Below are positions 43,900 to 55,738 of a stretch of 64,000 nt of DNA, piece after piece. The stretch is from the NCBI RefSeq assembly GCF_963678635.1, contig NC_087070.1, forward strand, positions 7,600,539 through 7,664,538, written 5' to 3'. The notes beneath the pieces were generated by a model, which had not been told where the DNA came from, did not search any database, and saw nothing but the letters and a program-made list of their open reading frames with translations. The stretch's first letter is position 1; every line of letters begins with the position of its first letter. The DNA comes from Symsagittifera roscoffensis. Taxonomy: Eukaryota > Xenacoelomorpha > Acoela > Convolutidae. The translations under genes and the position numbers were made by a program.

Positions 43900-46800
43900 T
43901 CAAAACGAAACAAAATCACCGAATACAGAGCTAACCCCTTATCATACTATCCAAGAGAATACGCTCCTCGAGAACTAACACGGTTAGTTTCCTTTACTTG
44001 AGTGCATTTTGTTGAAACACCTCAAGAAATCATTGATCCCAAAATACCTAATATTTCAAAAAAAAATTACCAAAATCAAAAAACAACACAACAAAAACAA
44101 ACCAGTTGAACATTCTAAAGTTACCACTTTTACACAATGGACGCATCGAAAATTACAATAGAAAAATTTTAAAACCTGAAACAAAGGAATACTCACAAAC
44201 ACACAAATCATCTCGACTCCAGAAAAAATTTAAAACCTGAAACAATGGAATACTCACAAGAACACCAATCATCCCGACTCCGAAACCAACCGAGAAAGTT
44301 TAAAAAGTGTTTTTCCCCAGTCAAAAAATTTAAAAAAGATAGAGTTTCCATCATCTTCAGACACATTTTAAGAAACTGACATTTCCTCACAAATTTAACG
44401 CAATTAGTGAAAACTTTACTTTACCTATCAAACCACCTTATTTTTTTTTACTAAAAACTCTTGCATTTGTTTTTGCTACCACTCAACCGATGTTTTTCCA
44501 AATTGAACTAGAACTGCAAAATAAATACCTATAGACTTCCAGGTCAAAAGTAAGCAAAACCCTTATATTGCAAATTTTGAGTAAGCAAAGTAAATATCAT
44601 ATAGTATTTAAGCCCTCCTCCTATCACTCAATATAAAAAATCAACAAAATTAAAAACATTAAGGCCCCAAAATTCCCCCAAAAAGTAGGTATATTAGCCT
44701 TAAACTAAAGATTGACATGATTTCACTAAAGATAATGCACACCACAAAAGCCCTTGATCAATAAATAAAAACAAGAAATAGTAGTTTCATATCAGAACCT
44801 CCAGACTACCCTACCCATATGTCAAAATCAAAAAAAAATGCGACCCCAATTGACTTAATTTTGAAAACAAACCTTCGGAAAAGCGAAATCACTTTTCGAA
44901 TGCTCAGTTTCCAGTCAGTAGTTCAAACTTTCAAAACACTTAATCTAAACTTAATAAAAACTTTAGCTAACCTTTTAAAATTCTGCATTTCTATTTCGAG
45001 TGATATTTTAAAATTTAAAATCATCATTTTTCTTATTTTTCAGTGTTCATTTTGCCATTTTTTGTTTTATAAAAAAGGTACGATAATAATTAGGCACGAT
45101 AATAATCAAATTTTTTCCTCCTATTGATCAAAGTTTTTTTTTGTAATTTTCTTAACAAAAACTCTTCTCTTATTAGCCGTTTTTTAAATGTCCTAAGAAA
45201 GCGATATTTGCATTCAAGCAAGCAATTATTTTGATAGTCATTTTTGTCAAAGATTACTACCAAGAACATTCATTTTAAACCTTTATAAAATATGGTGATC
45301 AAACCTGAATAACATCCAGTCGATATACTTTCAGAAACAACCTCAATAACCCTACCAGAAACACTTTCCGTACCATTGATGCCTTCCATAACAAGTTTAT
45401 CATCTCTAAATACCTTCCCAATAAATATCCAACAAACTTTTATTAATAGATATCAAGAATTAATAAACCACTAGGACTAGATTGAAACAATTTTGTAGCA
45501 CCAATTCTTTTGTTTGCTCAACATCTAGCTAGCAGCTGCTGGGCGTTTAACCAATTACTATACAGACACGACATACACAAAGATATCCAAGATCACAATA
45601 TTCACATAAGATCTCAACAGATCTCAAAATTGAAAAATCTCACAATCACCTAAAACCAGTTCAACCAGAGATCAAACTCCAATCTTTGCCTCCTCCATTT
45701 GTTTGTACGAATTGAATTACAAACACGATAGATACACAAAAAAAACATAGGTTATTTATAACTTTACAACCCATTTTCATGACTATCATACACATGTATC
45801 TTCTAACATTTTTCTTGGTTAATACCGATGTCCAAGAACAGGGAAACAGAAACTATTAGTAACCCACTATGATTGCGGAGATAATCAATGAAAAATACTA
45901 CAAAAAATTATAGACACCATTGCTTAGTTTCCTGAAGACATTTCCCAGGTCGCTAAAATCAAGGCACCTATGATAATTTTTCACTAACCACAATTCAGAG
46001 AATCCATATCAGTCGAACAATTAAATTCACGCAGAGCAAAATTAGCTCTATGTCCCTATAGAAACATACAAAATTTTGAAATTAAATTAACACGTTTCCA
46101 AATATACCTGAAACTGAATTAGCATGCAAACATTGGAAACCAATATTTAAATTTCAGAACTCTGAAATAACAGTTGAATAAGAAAAAGGAGTTTATATGA
46201 AAGTTAATAGATCGCGATTAAGCTACAACTCGAAACAAAGACGATGAAAAAGGTTACGTACCAGTTACATTACTAAGAAAAAATGGACGAAACGATAAAA
46301 AAATCCTGTCAGAAAATCGTGACAGTACACGCCTAGAAGAATTATCACTAATGAATCACACATGCATTGTGACTTACAACTCCATATAAAACTTGATTAC
46401 ACCAAGCAGATTTTAAAAAATATAAATATCGCTTTCAGAACCTGAAACACTAAATGTTTTTTTTCGAACTAGAATGAACGCAAATATTACAATAACTTCC
46501 ATTAGCAGTAATAAAAAAACAACCTCATGCAGGATACCTACTCTCAAGCAACCGTTAGAGTTTTTTTGAGATCATCTTTTGGTATTATACCTGCACTAAA
46601 AAGTCTCACCACTATATTTAACCGAAGATAAAAGATGCTATCAAAGAATACCTATATATTATGAAAACAAAGTTCATTTTTTAGTTAAATTATCACAACG
46701 TACATATTTGTGGGACACTGCTGTCACTTGTGGATCAAATTATTGCCGCAACTTAGCACAATTAAAGCCTGGCGAAGAGAACTATTATCTGCTCGCATCA

Positions 46801-47340
46801 TACCTCACCTTTATGCCCCTTTGAAAATTTTTTCCACTGAAAGTATACACGATATAGTTAAAAACGCCAATATTGACTAAGAATCCATTGTTAAATACTC
46901 CAAATCAGATATACAACATCATATCCATCCACAAGTTCATGAGCTCCTAAAGTTATAAAAAACTTAAAGATTACATTTACATCAAGGGAGGAAGATATTG
47001 CCCACAAAATATCTCTCCTATCAAATAATTAGTTTGTTAATACATCAAAAATGAGTTTCTAGCATTTTTTGGATAAGCATTCTACATCCTAGAAAGATTA
47101 ATTATAATAAACTCAACGTTTGAAAATATAGAACTTTTACTTTCCTTTATCAAAGAAACAAACAAGACAATTATAGCAATTCAAAGACAACTAAATAGAC
47201 AAACCAGTATAGCAAAAAATAATAATTTATCAACAAAACCAAATATATACAAAACTCTACAAAAGTAAGTCACATACAAAAACCACATCACCATCCGAGT
47301 TACACAATTTTAGCAAATCATAATCGTTTAAAAATAGTCC
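43900..47340 (+). pseudogene. Envelope-like third frame of the plus-strand element, heavily broken
   Basis: About 3.4 kb follow the integrase before the element ends. Coding-like islands appear, the best at 46640-46800 with a Cys-containing 'LWDTAVTCGSNYC' segment. Another, at 47080-47265, has a Leu/Ile-rich stretch followed by Lys/Gln/Asn-rich residues, a layout that would suit a transmembrane subunit. The position fits an env-like gene of errantivirus-type elements. No signal peptide, cleavage site or fusion peptide can be defined, and stops are dense. Confidence 0.4.
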
Positions 47341-47541
47341 CACAAAATTAAAAGTTTACCTTTTCATCAGCATACCAAATCCACCAAAACAATGAAATAC
47401 AAGGAAGCCTCTTTTACAGATAGCTGATCGGCCAAAAAATACTGATAAAACCTACAAAAAAAACGATAGAACAACCTCACACAATAAATTTTCGATCTCA
47501 AAACAACAATGATTTCAGCCCACGGCCGCCGCCAACTTGGA

Positions 47542-47580
47542 TCTCTCTCTCTCTCTCTCTCTCTCTCCCTTTCTCTCTCC
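47542..47580. repeat. (TC)n microsatellite
   Basis: A run of CT dinucleotides with two interruptions. It leaves frames open on both strands, giving Ser/Leu and Arg/Glu ORFs that are not genes. Confidence 0.95.
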
Positions 47581-47749
47581 TTTATCTTTCCAACCTCTAA
47601 CGAACGACAGTACTCTGTTATTTCCATTTCCGATCTCACTTCTTCTCCCTTGCCAGTTTTTATCCCCAGATTTTCAAACTTCTCACCCAATTTATCTTAC
47701 ACTGCAAATCTTTTTGATACTCATTTTTCTGTAAATTTTCTGTAAACGC

Positions 47750-49251
47750 ATGACAAAATTCTTGACAACATTAAGTGGTATATAAAATTAATCAACCGTG
47801 AGGAGCTGTTAAGTTTCCCGTGGAGCGGAATAATTAACCCGTCAAAGATAATCCCCTCTTGACAATTTTCCCCAGATAACCTGAGGGGTTATAATAAGAT
47901 GAAATAAGTATTTAAAAAACTCTCTAGGGAAAAAAGAATTTTCTGTGATATATTAGTTTATGATCCCATACTCTAAATCGAAACTTAACTTTTGTCGAAA
48001 ATTAGCATCCAAATTTTTTTTCGATTTATTAATATATAACTGTTGTTTCAGGATAAAAAAAATTTTTTCTGAAACTTACCTTGCCGAAGTTTTGTGAGAC
48101 AAGATAGCCCTTACATATCACAAATCGTAGAAGTTAGCTAAGAAATGCAAGTATCGACAAAATCGAGCTCAAAAAATTCGCGCGCCAAAAATTTTGTGAA
48201 ACCATCTCACCATCTGAAACTTTACCATCGTAATACATTAGGAACCCTATTCCCTATCCTAATGAGTCTTAATTCCCTACAATAAATTTCTAGTAGATAG
48301 GAAAATTTATCCTAATACATGGTAAACTCGGGTGACAAAAAACACTTACCATCTGAAACTTACCACCTGAAACCTTAAAATCTTAATTAGGAAACCTATT
48401 CCCTATCCTAATACATAGGAAATCTCTAGCCTATCTTAATACATAGCTTGGAGACCGGATGCTCTATTCCCTGTCTTAAAACATGGGGATCTCCACCCAC
48501 CCCCACAACACTTGCACACTCTTCTACTACTAAGGACACAACCAGCAAAATAAAAGGAAAAAAGAAAGAAATGAAACAATGAAAAAGTTATACACAAGTA
48601 CAAGCTCTACTCAGAGAGACGCTCAAAAATATGCCCCAATTGGCCTCACCTACCAACAGAGGATTTCCTTTGCATGCTCAATAGCCGGCGTCACCCACTG
48701 CGCTACGTCAGGCTTAAGACACAATCCATTCTATTTTTGCTAAGAGTAGCTTTAGTGTGAGCAACTCTACAAAATAACTGAACTATCTAAAACGGTTTTG
48801 CAAAAATAACTGATGAAAATCATAATTGAAACTGAATTTATTATAAGGTGCAGATATAAACTATGTAAGTTATATGTTCACAAGGCAAAAGAAACGAGCA
48901 GCAATATTGAGATGAAACGCAACGAAACTCCGACTCTGGAATTTTTGATTGATTTTTCTCTGGAACTCTATTGATTTTGCTTGCTGTAATCACAACACTC
49001 GGAGATATAAAGTAGAGAGTTAATATCGCAACAAAGGTATCCATTGAATAAAAAAACGGACCAACTCAATATTGAACTCAAAAATATGGATACTAGTGAC
49101 TTGGCGCTTTACTCAGAGAAGTCGAACTCTTTCTCGGTATTCGATGAATAGTTGAGAATGCACGTAGTCTCGCTCTACCTAACGATATCGATAGATACAT
49201 CACGAATTTGTAGCTTCGATTCGATCTTTCAACTCACTATAAATTTCGTCA

Positions 49252-49282
<31 letters not shown>

Positions 49283-49478
49283 GACAACCATTATTTCACT
49301 GACCCGAGCAACTGCCACTCTTCTCAAGGAATCTACTCAAATAAACCAGAATACACTCCATTCATCCTTCACAAGACACCTTTGAAATAATTATATTCCA
49401 AAATCCTGGATGCGGAAGGGTGGAGCTAAACCACAACAAGTATTTTTTTATCCATTTATAATCTTGATAACAATCACT
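47750..49478. other. Gene-free stretch between env relic and downstream LTR
   Basis: It contains a local repeat at 48190-48480 built on 'CCCTATCCTAATACATAGG'-like words, a tRNA-like piece at 48641-48712 and a second (TC)n run at 49258-49282. It may include later insertions in the plus-strand element. Confidence 0.45.
48641..48712 (-). repeat. tRNA-like sequence, possible SINE head
   Basis: The minus strand reads 'GTAGCGCAGTGGGTGACGCC', a good D-arm/A-box match. A B-box is not convincing, so the assignment is weak. Confidence 0.3.
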
Positions 49479-49752
49479 GTAAAATATTTAGAACTAACCA
49501 ATCATGAGACATGACTAAATTTTACGATTATTTGTGAGGCTGAAACTTTTTGTAGTTTCAGCCAGAGCAAAAAAAATTTACCTAGAAAGCTGTTGCTTTT
49601 GCTCTCCTCTAACTTCGCAAGAATACCAGTATATACTAGATCTATTGAGACTAGTACATATAAGAGTAAGATAAAGATCGGTATTAGACTAAGAAGTTGC
49701 ACGAGTCTTTCCAGCCAAAAATAAGATAGGGTGACGAACAGACGGTGCACCC
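49479..49752 (+). repeat. LTR-like sequence (3' side)
   Basis: It starts TGTAAAATATTTAGAACTAA and pairs with 28810-29070. The two differ noticeably, in line with an old element. A TATA-like 'CATATAAGAG' is present near 49646. Confidence 0.6.
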
Positions 49753-49865
49753 TATCCGACATTACTTTATGAGAAAGCCACCAGGACTGAAACTCATTTC
49801 TCATACGTTTTTAAATTTCTTTTATTCACCTTTATTCACATCCGCTCTTAAGCAAAAAACGTAGC

Positions 49866-50128
49866 CCCCCTCCCTCCCTTTTGGTCACCCCCATGCTAAC
49901 CTCACCACTCCTCCTTTTTGGGCCATACCCTCCTGCTCTTACGGTACGTGAGGTGGGGGGGGGGGAGTTACAGGTAAATGCACGAAAACCCAACCCAGAT
50001 GGGGTACGGTAAACTGGGTGAGGGCGATAAAGTTACGGGTGTGGTGATTGGTCTAAATTGGGTTGAGAGGGGTGAGGGCAGAGGGTAGCTTGGGGGTATG
50101 ATAAATTGGGAGTGTGCGGTTAAACTTG
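49866..50128. repeat. C-rich then G-rich tract
   Basis: C-rich sequence (49866-49935) switches to G-rich runs including a 13-G run and many GGG/GGGG blocks up to 50128. It has potential for quadruplex or hairpin structure. No gene is present. Confidence 0.6.
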
Positions 50129-50561
50129 GGGGAATGGGGTTGGCTCAACGTAATTGACTTTTTGCAAAAAAAGTTCCTGCTTTTTTAAGGGAGATCATGG
50201 AAAGGGTGCGGGGTGTGAATGCAGGAGAGGGTTTCGAACATTGGAACGGGGGGGGGGGCTGTGTTAAGCTGAGACGAGCATGCTTGCTCGGGTTCAAGTT
50301 GTGCAGAACGCTGCAAATTAGATAAAAACATTTCAAATACACCAAAAATAATCGATTTCCATGGATTCTATAACTAGAAAAAAATCAATTTTATCGTTAA
50401 AAAATGAATTTCAATCAATTTTAATGGGTTGCGAAGGACTTTTTGAGATTGAAAATAATCTATTAATTTCCGTTGAGATTAGCTCTCATGATAAAATCGT
50501 TCAAGAAAATCGATAAAATTGTTTAAACCCCCCTATAAAATCGATTAATACTGAAAGATTC

Positions 50562-50855
50562 TTGATCGAAAGGTTCTTCAAATGCAAAACAGTTTTAATA
50601 TAATATAGTTTTTTCTTTGGAAATCGAAAGTCATAAAGCAATCAAAATTTAGTTAATAAATCATTTATCGAAAGATTCTTGAAGTTCAAAGATTTGTAAC
50701 GCAATGTTTTTTCTTCGGAACCCGATTGTCATAAAGCAATCAATGCTTAGTTAATAAATCATTTATCGAAAGATTCTTGAAATTCAAAGAGTTGTACGGC
50801 AAGGTTTTTTTTCTTCGGAACCCGATTGTCATAAATCAATCATTTTTTTTAAAGG
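50562..50855. repeat. 98-bp tandem repeat, three copies
   Basis: Units share 'TCATTTATCGAAAGATTCTT', 'TTTTCTTCGGAACCCGATTG' and 'TCATAAAGCAATCAA'. The first copy is more diverged. It lies just past the stop codon of the membrane glycosyltransferase-like gene, so it may be in its 3' untranslated region. Confidence 0.7.
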
Positions 50856-50919
50856 TCATGATTATTTTCCATAATTCTGATAGCTAATTTTTGATCTATT
50901 GGTAAAAGATATTGATTTT

Positions 50920-51591
50920 TCATTGTCGAATCTTGGACCTGAAGATTTTGTCCCAGATAAAATTATCCTCAATTTTTTCCAGCTTCTTCGCGAAATTCTT
51001 TATCGAGAGGTTTCTTCTTCTTTGTCGCCATTTGTGAGGTATATGCTGGTTGATAGGAGCCGAATCATCCGGGTAATAGGGCAGCCGGATAGCATATCCA
51101 CATTCATTGATGACTTCGTAATCTTCAGCCGGTGATTTGGACTTTGTTTTGTGATACCCAATAAAAGCGGATTTGCAATGAATTTCATCTTCGCCAAAAT
51201 CACTAAATAAGGTTTTTAATACACGTAGTTTATCTCTATTTCCGTATAGTTTACCTTCTGGGAAAAGTTCGAGTCCCGGGCGAGATTCAATCCTACTTCT
51301 TCGGGCATAAAACTCTCGTTTGATTCCAATATGTGCTTCTTGAAGACCAGTAGAAAACGGAAATAACTGATCATAACTGAAATTAGAGTTCAAGTTAATC
51401 TTCTGTTCCAATCTGACTGTTGGTGTAAAATGAATAACATGTGATTTTGGGCTCTGAACAATTGAGTTTAGCAAATTTAAAGTCTTCCTGGTAATAAAAG
51501 TACAGCCGTCTAAAAGAAAAACCCAGTCCGCTCCAAACTTGAATCCTATTTCTAGACCCAAATTCCGGGCTCTATTGACATTTAGCGCTGC
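50920..51591 (-). CDS. Type II membrane protein, glycosyltransferase-fold-like, exon 2 (C-terminal)
   Basis: The open frame gives 223 residues to a TGA at 50920-50922. It begins 'LNVNRARNLGLEIGFKFGAD' and continues 'WVFLLDGCTFITRKTLNLL'. This resembles the acidic metal-binding segment of GT-A glycosyltransferases, with a single Asp in LLDGC. Further on it has 'GLQEAHIGIKREF', 'YGNRDKLRVLKTLF' and 'CGYAIRLPYYPDD', a motif set I recall from a widely scattered bacterial and eukaryotic family with no firm name. The end is Arg/Lys-rich. The frame extends upstream to an acceptor AG at 51592-51593 (phase 0) or 51588-51589 (phase 1), preceded by stops. It is intact and unlike any retroelement protein. 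The reaction it catalyses is unknown. Confidence 0.72.
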   Translation of the reverse strand, partial: AALNVNRARNLGLEIGFKFGADWVFLLDGCTFITRKTLNLLNSIVQSPKSHVIHFTPTVRLEQKINLNSNFSYDQLFPFSTGLQEAHIGIKREFYARRSRIESRPGLELFPEGKLYGNRDKLRVLKTLFSDFGEDEIHCKSAFIGYHKTKSKSPAEDYEVINECGYAIRLPYYPDDSAPINQHIPHKWRQRRRNLSIKNFAKKLEKIEDNFIWDKIFRSKIRQ

Positions 51592-51935
51592 CTTGAAGTT
51601 TCAGAGATGTCCAACGACTATAATTGGGGAACAATGTAACCAAATTATTCGTAGTTCGGCTGACTTTTTTGCGTACACTTTTAGGTGAGGGAGGGGGGTC
51701 AAAGTTTGCGATTTATGTTTTGACCAACTCGGCAAAAATGGTATATTTCGACCGTCTCGACCCAGGCTCGATGTTTCAACCGAAGCTGTTTGTGTTTCGA
51801 CCAAGTTCAACCATGGAAAAACGTTTCGACTGAAAAAACGGTCTGTTTTTGACCGTCACAGAAGTTTCACATGCTGAAATAGATTTCAAGATGACCACTT
51901 TGATATATGTATGTGTTTGAAATTTCAGGTTTTTA

Positions 51936-51984
51936 TGCATGTATATATGTATGTATGTATGTCTGTATGTATGTATACATAAAA

Positions 51985-52015
<31 letters not shown>

Positions 52016-52062
52016 TGTATGTATGAATGTATGTATGTATGTATGTATGAATGTATGAAATT
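51936..52062. repeat. (ATGT)n microsatellite
   Basis: GTAT tetranucleotide repeats with a few point changes. A second tract lies at 52297-52420. Confidence 0.95.
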
Positions 52063-52429
52063 ATGTAGATTTGAGTCAGTTTCCCTTCTTATCTCAAAAC
52101 GAGTTCAGTTTATCATTAGCACTTGCTGGTTTTAAACATTAATCGATTTGAACGTCAATTAATTAACTAAAAGTGTTAATTGTGGGACAAAACGGCATAG
52201 GACAAGTTGTCATATGGGGCAAGTTGGCATAGGACAACTTTTCATGTAGGCGAACTGGCGTAGGGCCGGTTGTCCTGGGGCAAATAGTCCTGACACCATG
52301 TATGTATGTATGCAAGTTTGTATGTATGTATGTATATATGTAGGTATAGATGTATGTATAGATGTATGTATGTACATATGTATGTATGTATGAGTTTATG
52401 TACGTTTGTATGTATGTGTGTTTAGACCG

Positions 52430-54370
52430 TGATCAGCCATGCTCAGCCGTGCTCAAACGTGCTCGAGGTTTGATTCGATTGCAGTCGATTTATGTTTCGA
52501 CCGTGTTCGACGTCTGTATCGGCCGTGTTCGGTGTTCAACCGTGCTCGAGGTATGTTTCGACAGTACTTGAGGTGTATTTTGACAGTTCTCGGGGTGTGT
52601 TTCGATCGTTCTCCAGGTATGTAGGTATGTTTCGACCGTACGCGACGTATGTTTCAACAGGGATCAAGTAATTTTCGACCGTCCTCTAGCTATGTTTCGA
52701 GGTAGGTGTGTGTTGACACGTACGGGAGGTATGTTTAGACCGTCATCGAGACAAGTATTCATCGTGCTCGGGGTTTGTTTCAACCGTGCTCGAGGTATGT
52801 TTCGACAGTACTTGAGGTATGATTTTCGTGTTTTTCGACCAGGCTCGATGTGTGTTTAGACCGTGATCAGCCGTGCTCAACCGTGCTCGAGGTGTGATTC
52901 GAATTGTCTCGGTATACGTTTTGACCGTGTTCGAGGTCTGTAACGAACCGTGCTCGAGACATCTTCGACCGCGCTCGCGGTACAATCTGACAGTGCTTGA
53001 GGAACACTTCGACCGTGCTCTAGGTATGTTTCAACCGTACTCGAGGTGTATTTTGACAGTTCTCGAGGTGTGTTTCGATCGTTCTCCAGGTATGTAGGTA
53101 TGTTTCGACCGTACGCGACGTATGTTTCAACAGGGATCAAGTAATTTTCGACCGTCCTCTAGCTATGTTTCGAGATAGGTGCGTGGTGACACGTACGGGA
53201 GGTATGTTTAGACCGTCATCGAGACAAGTATTCATCGTGCTCGGGGTTTGTTTCGACTGTGCTCAAGGTATTTTTTGATCATGCTCGAAATACCTTTCAA
53301 CCGTGCTCGATTTTTGTTTCGAGGTGTGTATGTTTTGAAACGTAAGAGAGGTATATTTTGACAGTCTTCGGGGCATCTTTTAACCGTGCTCGAGGTATAT
53401 TTTGACCGTGCTCGAGACTTGTTTCAACCGTGCTCGAGGTTTATTTTGACCGTGCTCGAGGTGTGTTCTTACCGTGATTGAGGAATGTTTCGACCGTGCT
53501 CGAGGTATGTTTCGACCACACAGGAGGTATTTTCGACCGCGCTCGAGGTATGCTTCGACCGTGCTCGAGGTATGCTTTGACAGTGCTCGAGGTATGTTTG
53601 GACCGCACTCGACCATCATTGAGATAATTTCGATCGTGCTCGGAGTTTGTTGCGACTGTACTCGAGGTGTTTTTCGACAATGCTCGAAGTATGTTTTGAC
53701 AGCGCTCGAGGTATGTTTCGACCGTGCTCGAATTATTTTCGACCATGCTCAAGGTTTGTTTCCATCGTTCTCGTGGCATTTTTCGACCATGCTCGAGATA
53801 TGTTTCAGCAGGGATCGAGGTATTTTTCGGCTGTCCTCGAGGTATGTTTTGGCCGTACTGGAGGTATGTTTTGACCTTCATCGAAATATTTTTCGACTGT
53901 GCTCGGAGTTTGTTGCGACTGTACTCGAGGTGTTTTTCGACAATGCTCGAAGTATGTTTTGACAGCGCTCGAGGTATGTTTCGACCGTGCTCGAATTATT
54001 TTCGACCATGCTCAAGGTTTGTTTCCATCGTTCTCGTGGCATTTTTCGACCATGCTCGAGGTATGTTTCAGCAGGGATCGAGGTATTTTTCGGCTGTCCT
54101 CGAGGTATGTTTTGGCCGTACTGGAGGTATGTTTTGACCTTCATCGAAATATTTTTCGACTGTGCTCGGAGTTTGTTTCGACTGTGCTCGAGATATTTTT
54201 CGACCATGCTCGAAAAATATTTCAACTGTGATCAGCCGTGCTCAACCGTGCTCGATGTATGATTCGAATGGACTCGAGGTATTTTTTGACCGTGCTCGAG
54301 GTCGGTGTCGACCGTGTTCGAACTATGTTCTGACTGTGATCGAAATTTATTCAGACCGTGCTTAGAGGCA
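52430..54370. repeat. 22-bp minisatellite, about 85 degenerate units
   Basis: The consensus is near AGGTATGTTTCGACCGTGCTCG. Blocks are duplicated at larger scale. About 260 bases beginning near 53645 recur at an offset of 263 bases (about 12 units). About 190 bases from 52580 recur at an offset of 473. Because 22 leaves remainder 1 on division by three and the unit lacks stops, long ORFs run across on both strands; they are not genes. The CpG-rich unit contrasts with the AT-rich surroundings. Confidence 0.93.
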
Positions 54371-54660
54371 CTTAGTACAGTGGTAAGGCGTTCACTTTGA
54401 GATCGTCAGAGCAATGATAGTGTGTGAGGACGAGATCTCACTTGACCTCAAGCTTCAGGTCTACCACAGCCTGACCGAATACGGCGGCAATAACGGTACC
54501 ATGTCAAAGCTCTAGACGCAAAAAAACGGCCTTGAGTTATAAAAAAGAGCTTCGCTCAACACAATAACTCAGTCTAGAGTGCATCGAAGTAAGAGAAACA
54601 ACTATTCTTAGACAGGCTAGATAGCCGTTCATAGATACTTTGCGAATCGCAGAAACCGCA
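54366..54660 (+). repeat. SINE-like element in the intron
   Basis: 'CTTAGTACAGTGGTAAGGCG' at 54371 is A-box-like and 'GAGGACGAGATCTCAC' about 55 bases on is a weak B-box. The body of about 200 bases is unlike the minisatellite on both sides. No A-tail is visible. Confidence 0.4.
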
Positions 54661-55439
54661 ATTATGAGATATGTTTCGGCCGTGTTCGATGTATGTTTTG
54701 AACATGATCGACAGTGCTCAATTTTCTGCCCTACCCAATTCCCTCTCTTGTTTTTTTTCGGTCGACCACTGACAGGTGCTCAGTTTTGACATTCGAAACA
54801 TAAAGTGAGCCCTTCGTCCCGGTTAAGAATGTTTTATTTGGGCAAGCTTTGATTCTGGGTTTCAGCTACAAACACAAACTCAGGTAAAAGATGTGTATAT
54901 AAAACTTTTATGCTCTCTTTTAAAACCGAGTTTGGCGCCGTATTGAAAAAAAATACGAAAACATTATGAAAACATGAAAAAATATAATAAACATTGAAAG
55001 CGGAAAGGGTTTGCAACTTTGATATTCAAATTGATTTTTCTCAATTTTGTTTCCACATTTAATTGTTTCATATTTTAACCCCTACTCTGAAAACGATCGC
55101 TAAACTCGCTCTTGCAGCCCTTGAATTCAATCACTTTTCTAGAAAATTTTTTGCACACTTAATTTGCTCTTTGAATTACACCTGAAAGCGTTCCAAATGA
55201 TGTATCGCTCGACCATTCACATGTTTTTCGGTACCTGATTTTGCGTGGACAAAATCACAACTCAAAAATCTTTCTACCAGCGGATTTACGTGGGGGGTTT
55301 GCGGACGACCCCTCCCTTCAGGAATTCGAACCCTGCCGACACAAAGAATCCCCCCTTTTTACTATTTTGAGATATTCATTTGTGGCTGACGGACACTAAA
55401 AGTTTTCTAAAGACGTCTTCGGCGCCAAAATATACTAAC

Positions 55440-55665
55440 TTTGAGGGAAGAACGCGCAACAAAAAAACGCAATTTTTTGGTCAAAGTTTTCCAAAAAAAG
55501 CCTAAAAACGCTAACGCTTTTTATCGGCCTGTTTTGTCAAAATAGGGTCTTTATAGTGATTTGGGAGAGCTCAGAAATCAATTTCGTCCCTAAAAAAATT
55601 CACTGAAATTTTCGAATTTTTCTGAACATCCGTCCCCTCCCCTCTCGAGAAAATCCTAGATCTTC
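55440..55665. repeat. Dispersed repeat family H, inverted copy in the intron
   Basis: It ends 'CCTCTCGAGAAAATCCTAGA', the reverse complement of the family start at 57915 and 58490. The interior words 'CAAAGTTTTCCAAAAAA' and 'GACAAAACAGG'-like match in reverse order. Confidence 0.5.
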
Positions 55666-55738
55666 CCTTGTATCTTTTATTGAAAATCAGTGCTAAAATC
55701 ATAACCAGTTATAATAGCATTGTTTTAAAACAGAATAC

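Larger units (their letters stand above)
28810..49752 (+). mobile_element. Long decayed env-bearing Ty3/gypsy element with a nested insertion
   Basis: Similar LTR-like ends at 28810-29070 and 49479-49752 enclose plus-strand relics in retroviral order: a leader, gag with a broken zinc knuckle, protease, RT/RNase H, integrase, and an envelope-like third frame. A minus-strand gypsy element (ending at 36590) and a 200-N gap interrupt the gag region. Every coding part is full of stops and frameshifts. Unit limits of the LTRs are approximate and no target duplication was found. It is possible that the two LTR-like ends belong to separate insertions. Confidence 0.55.
51604..55738 (-). other. Large intron of the glycosyltransferase-like gene
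   Basis: About 4.1 kb separates the two exons. Nearly half is a 22-bp minisatellite. The rest includes two ATGT microsatellites, a short 'GGACAAGTTGTCATA'-type repeat at 52180-52290, a SINE-like piece and an inverted family H repeat. No other exon was recognised. The splice sites were inferred from frame and motif continuity. Confidence 0.6.

Noticed and set aside
47367-47745. Three ORFs rich in Ser-Leu or Arg-Glu
   Set aside because: They come from the (TC)n microsatellite.
52362-54365. Many long overlapping ORFs on both strands (repeats of CFDRARGMF-type and STVETYLEHG-type peptides)
   Set aside because: They are by-products of a stop-free 22-bp tandem repeat read in rotating frames.
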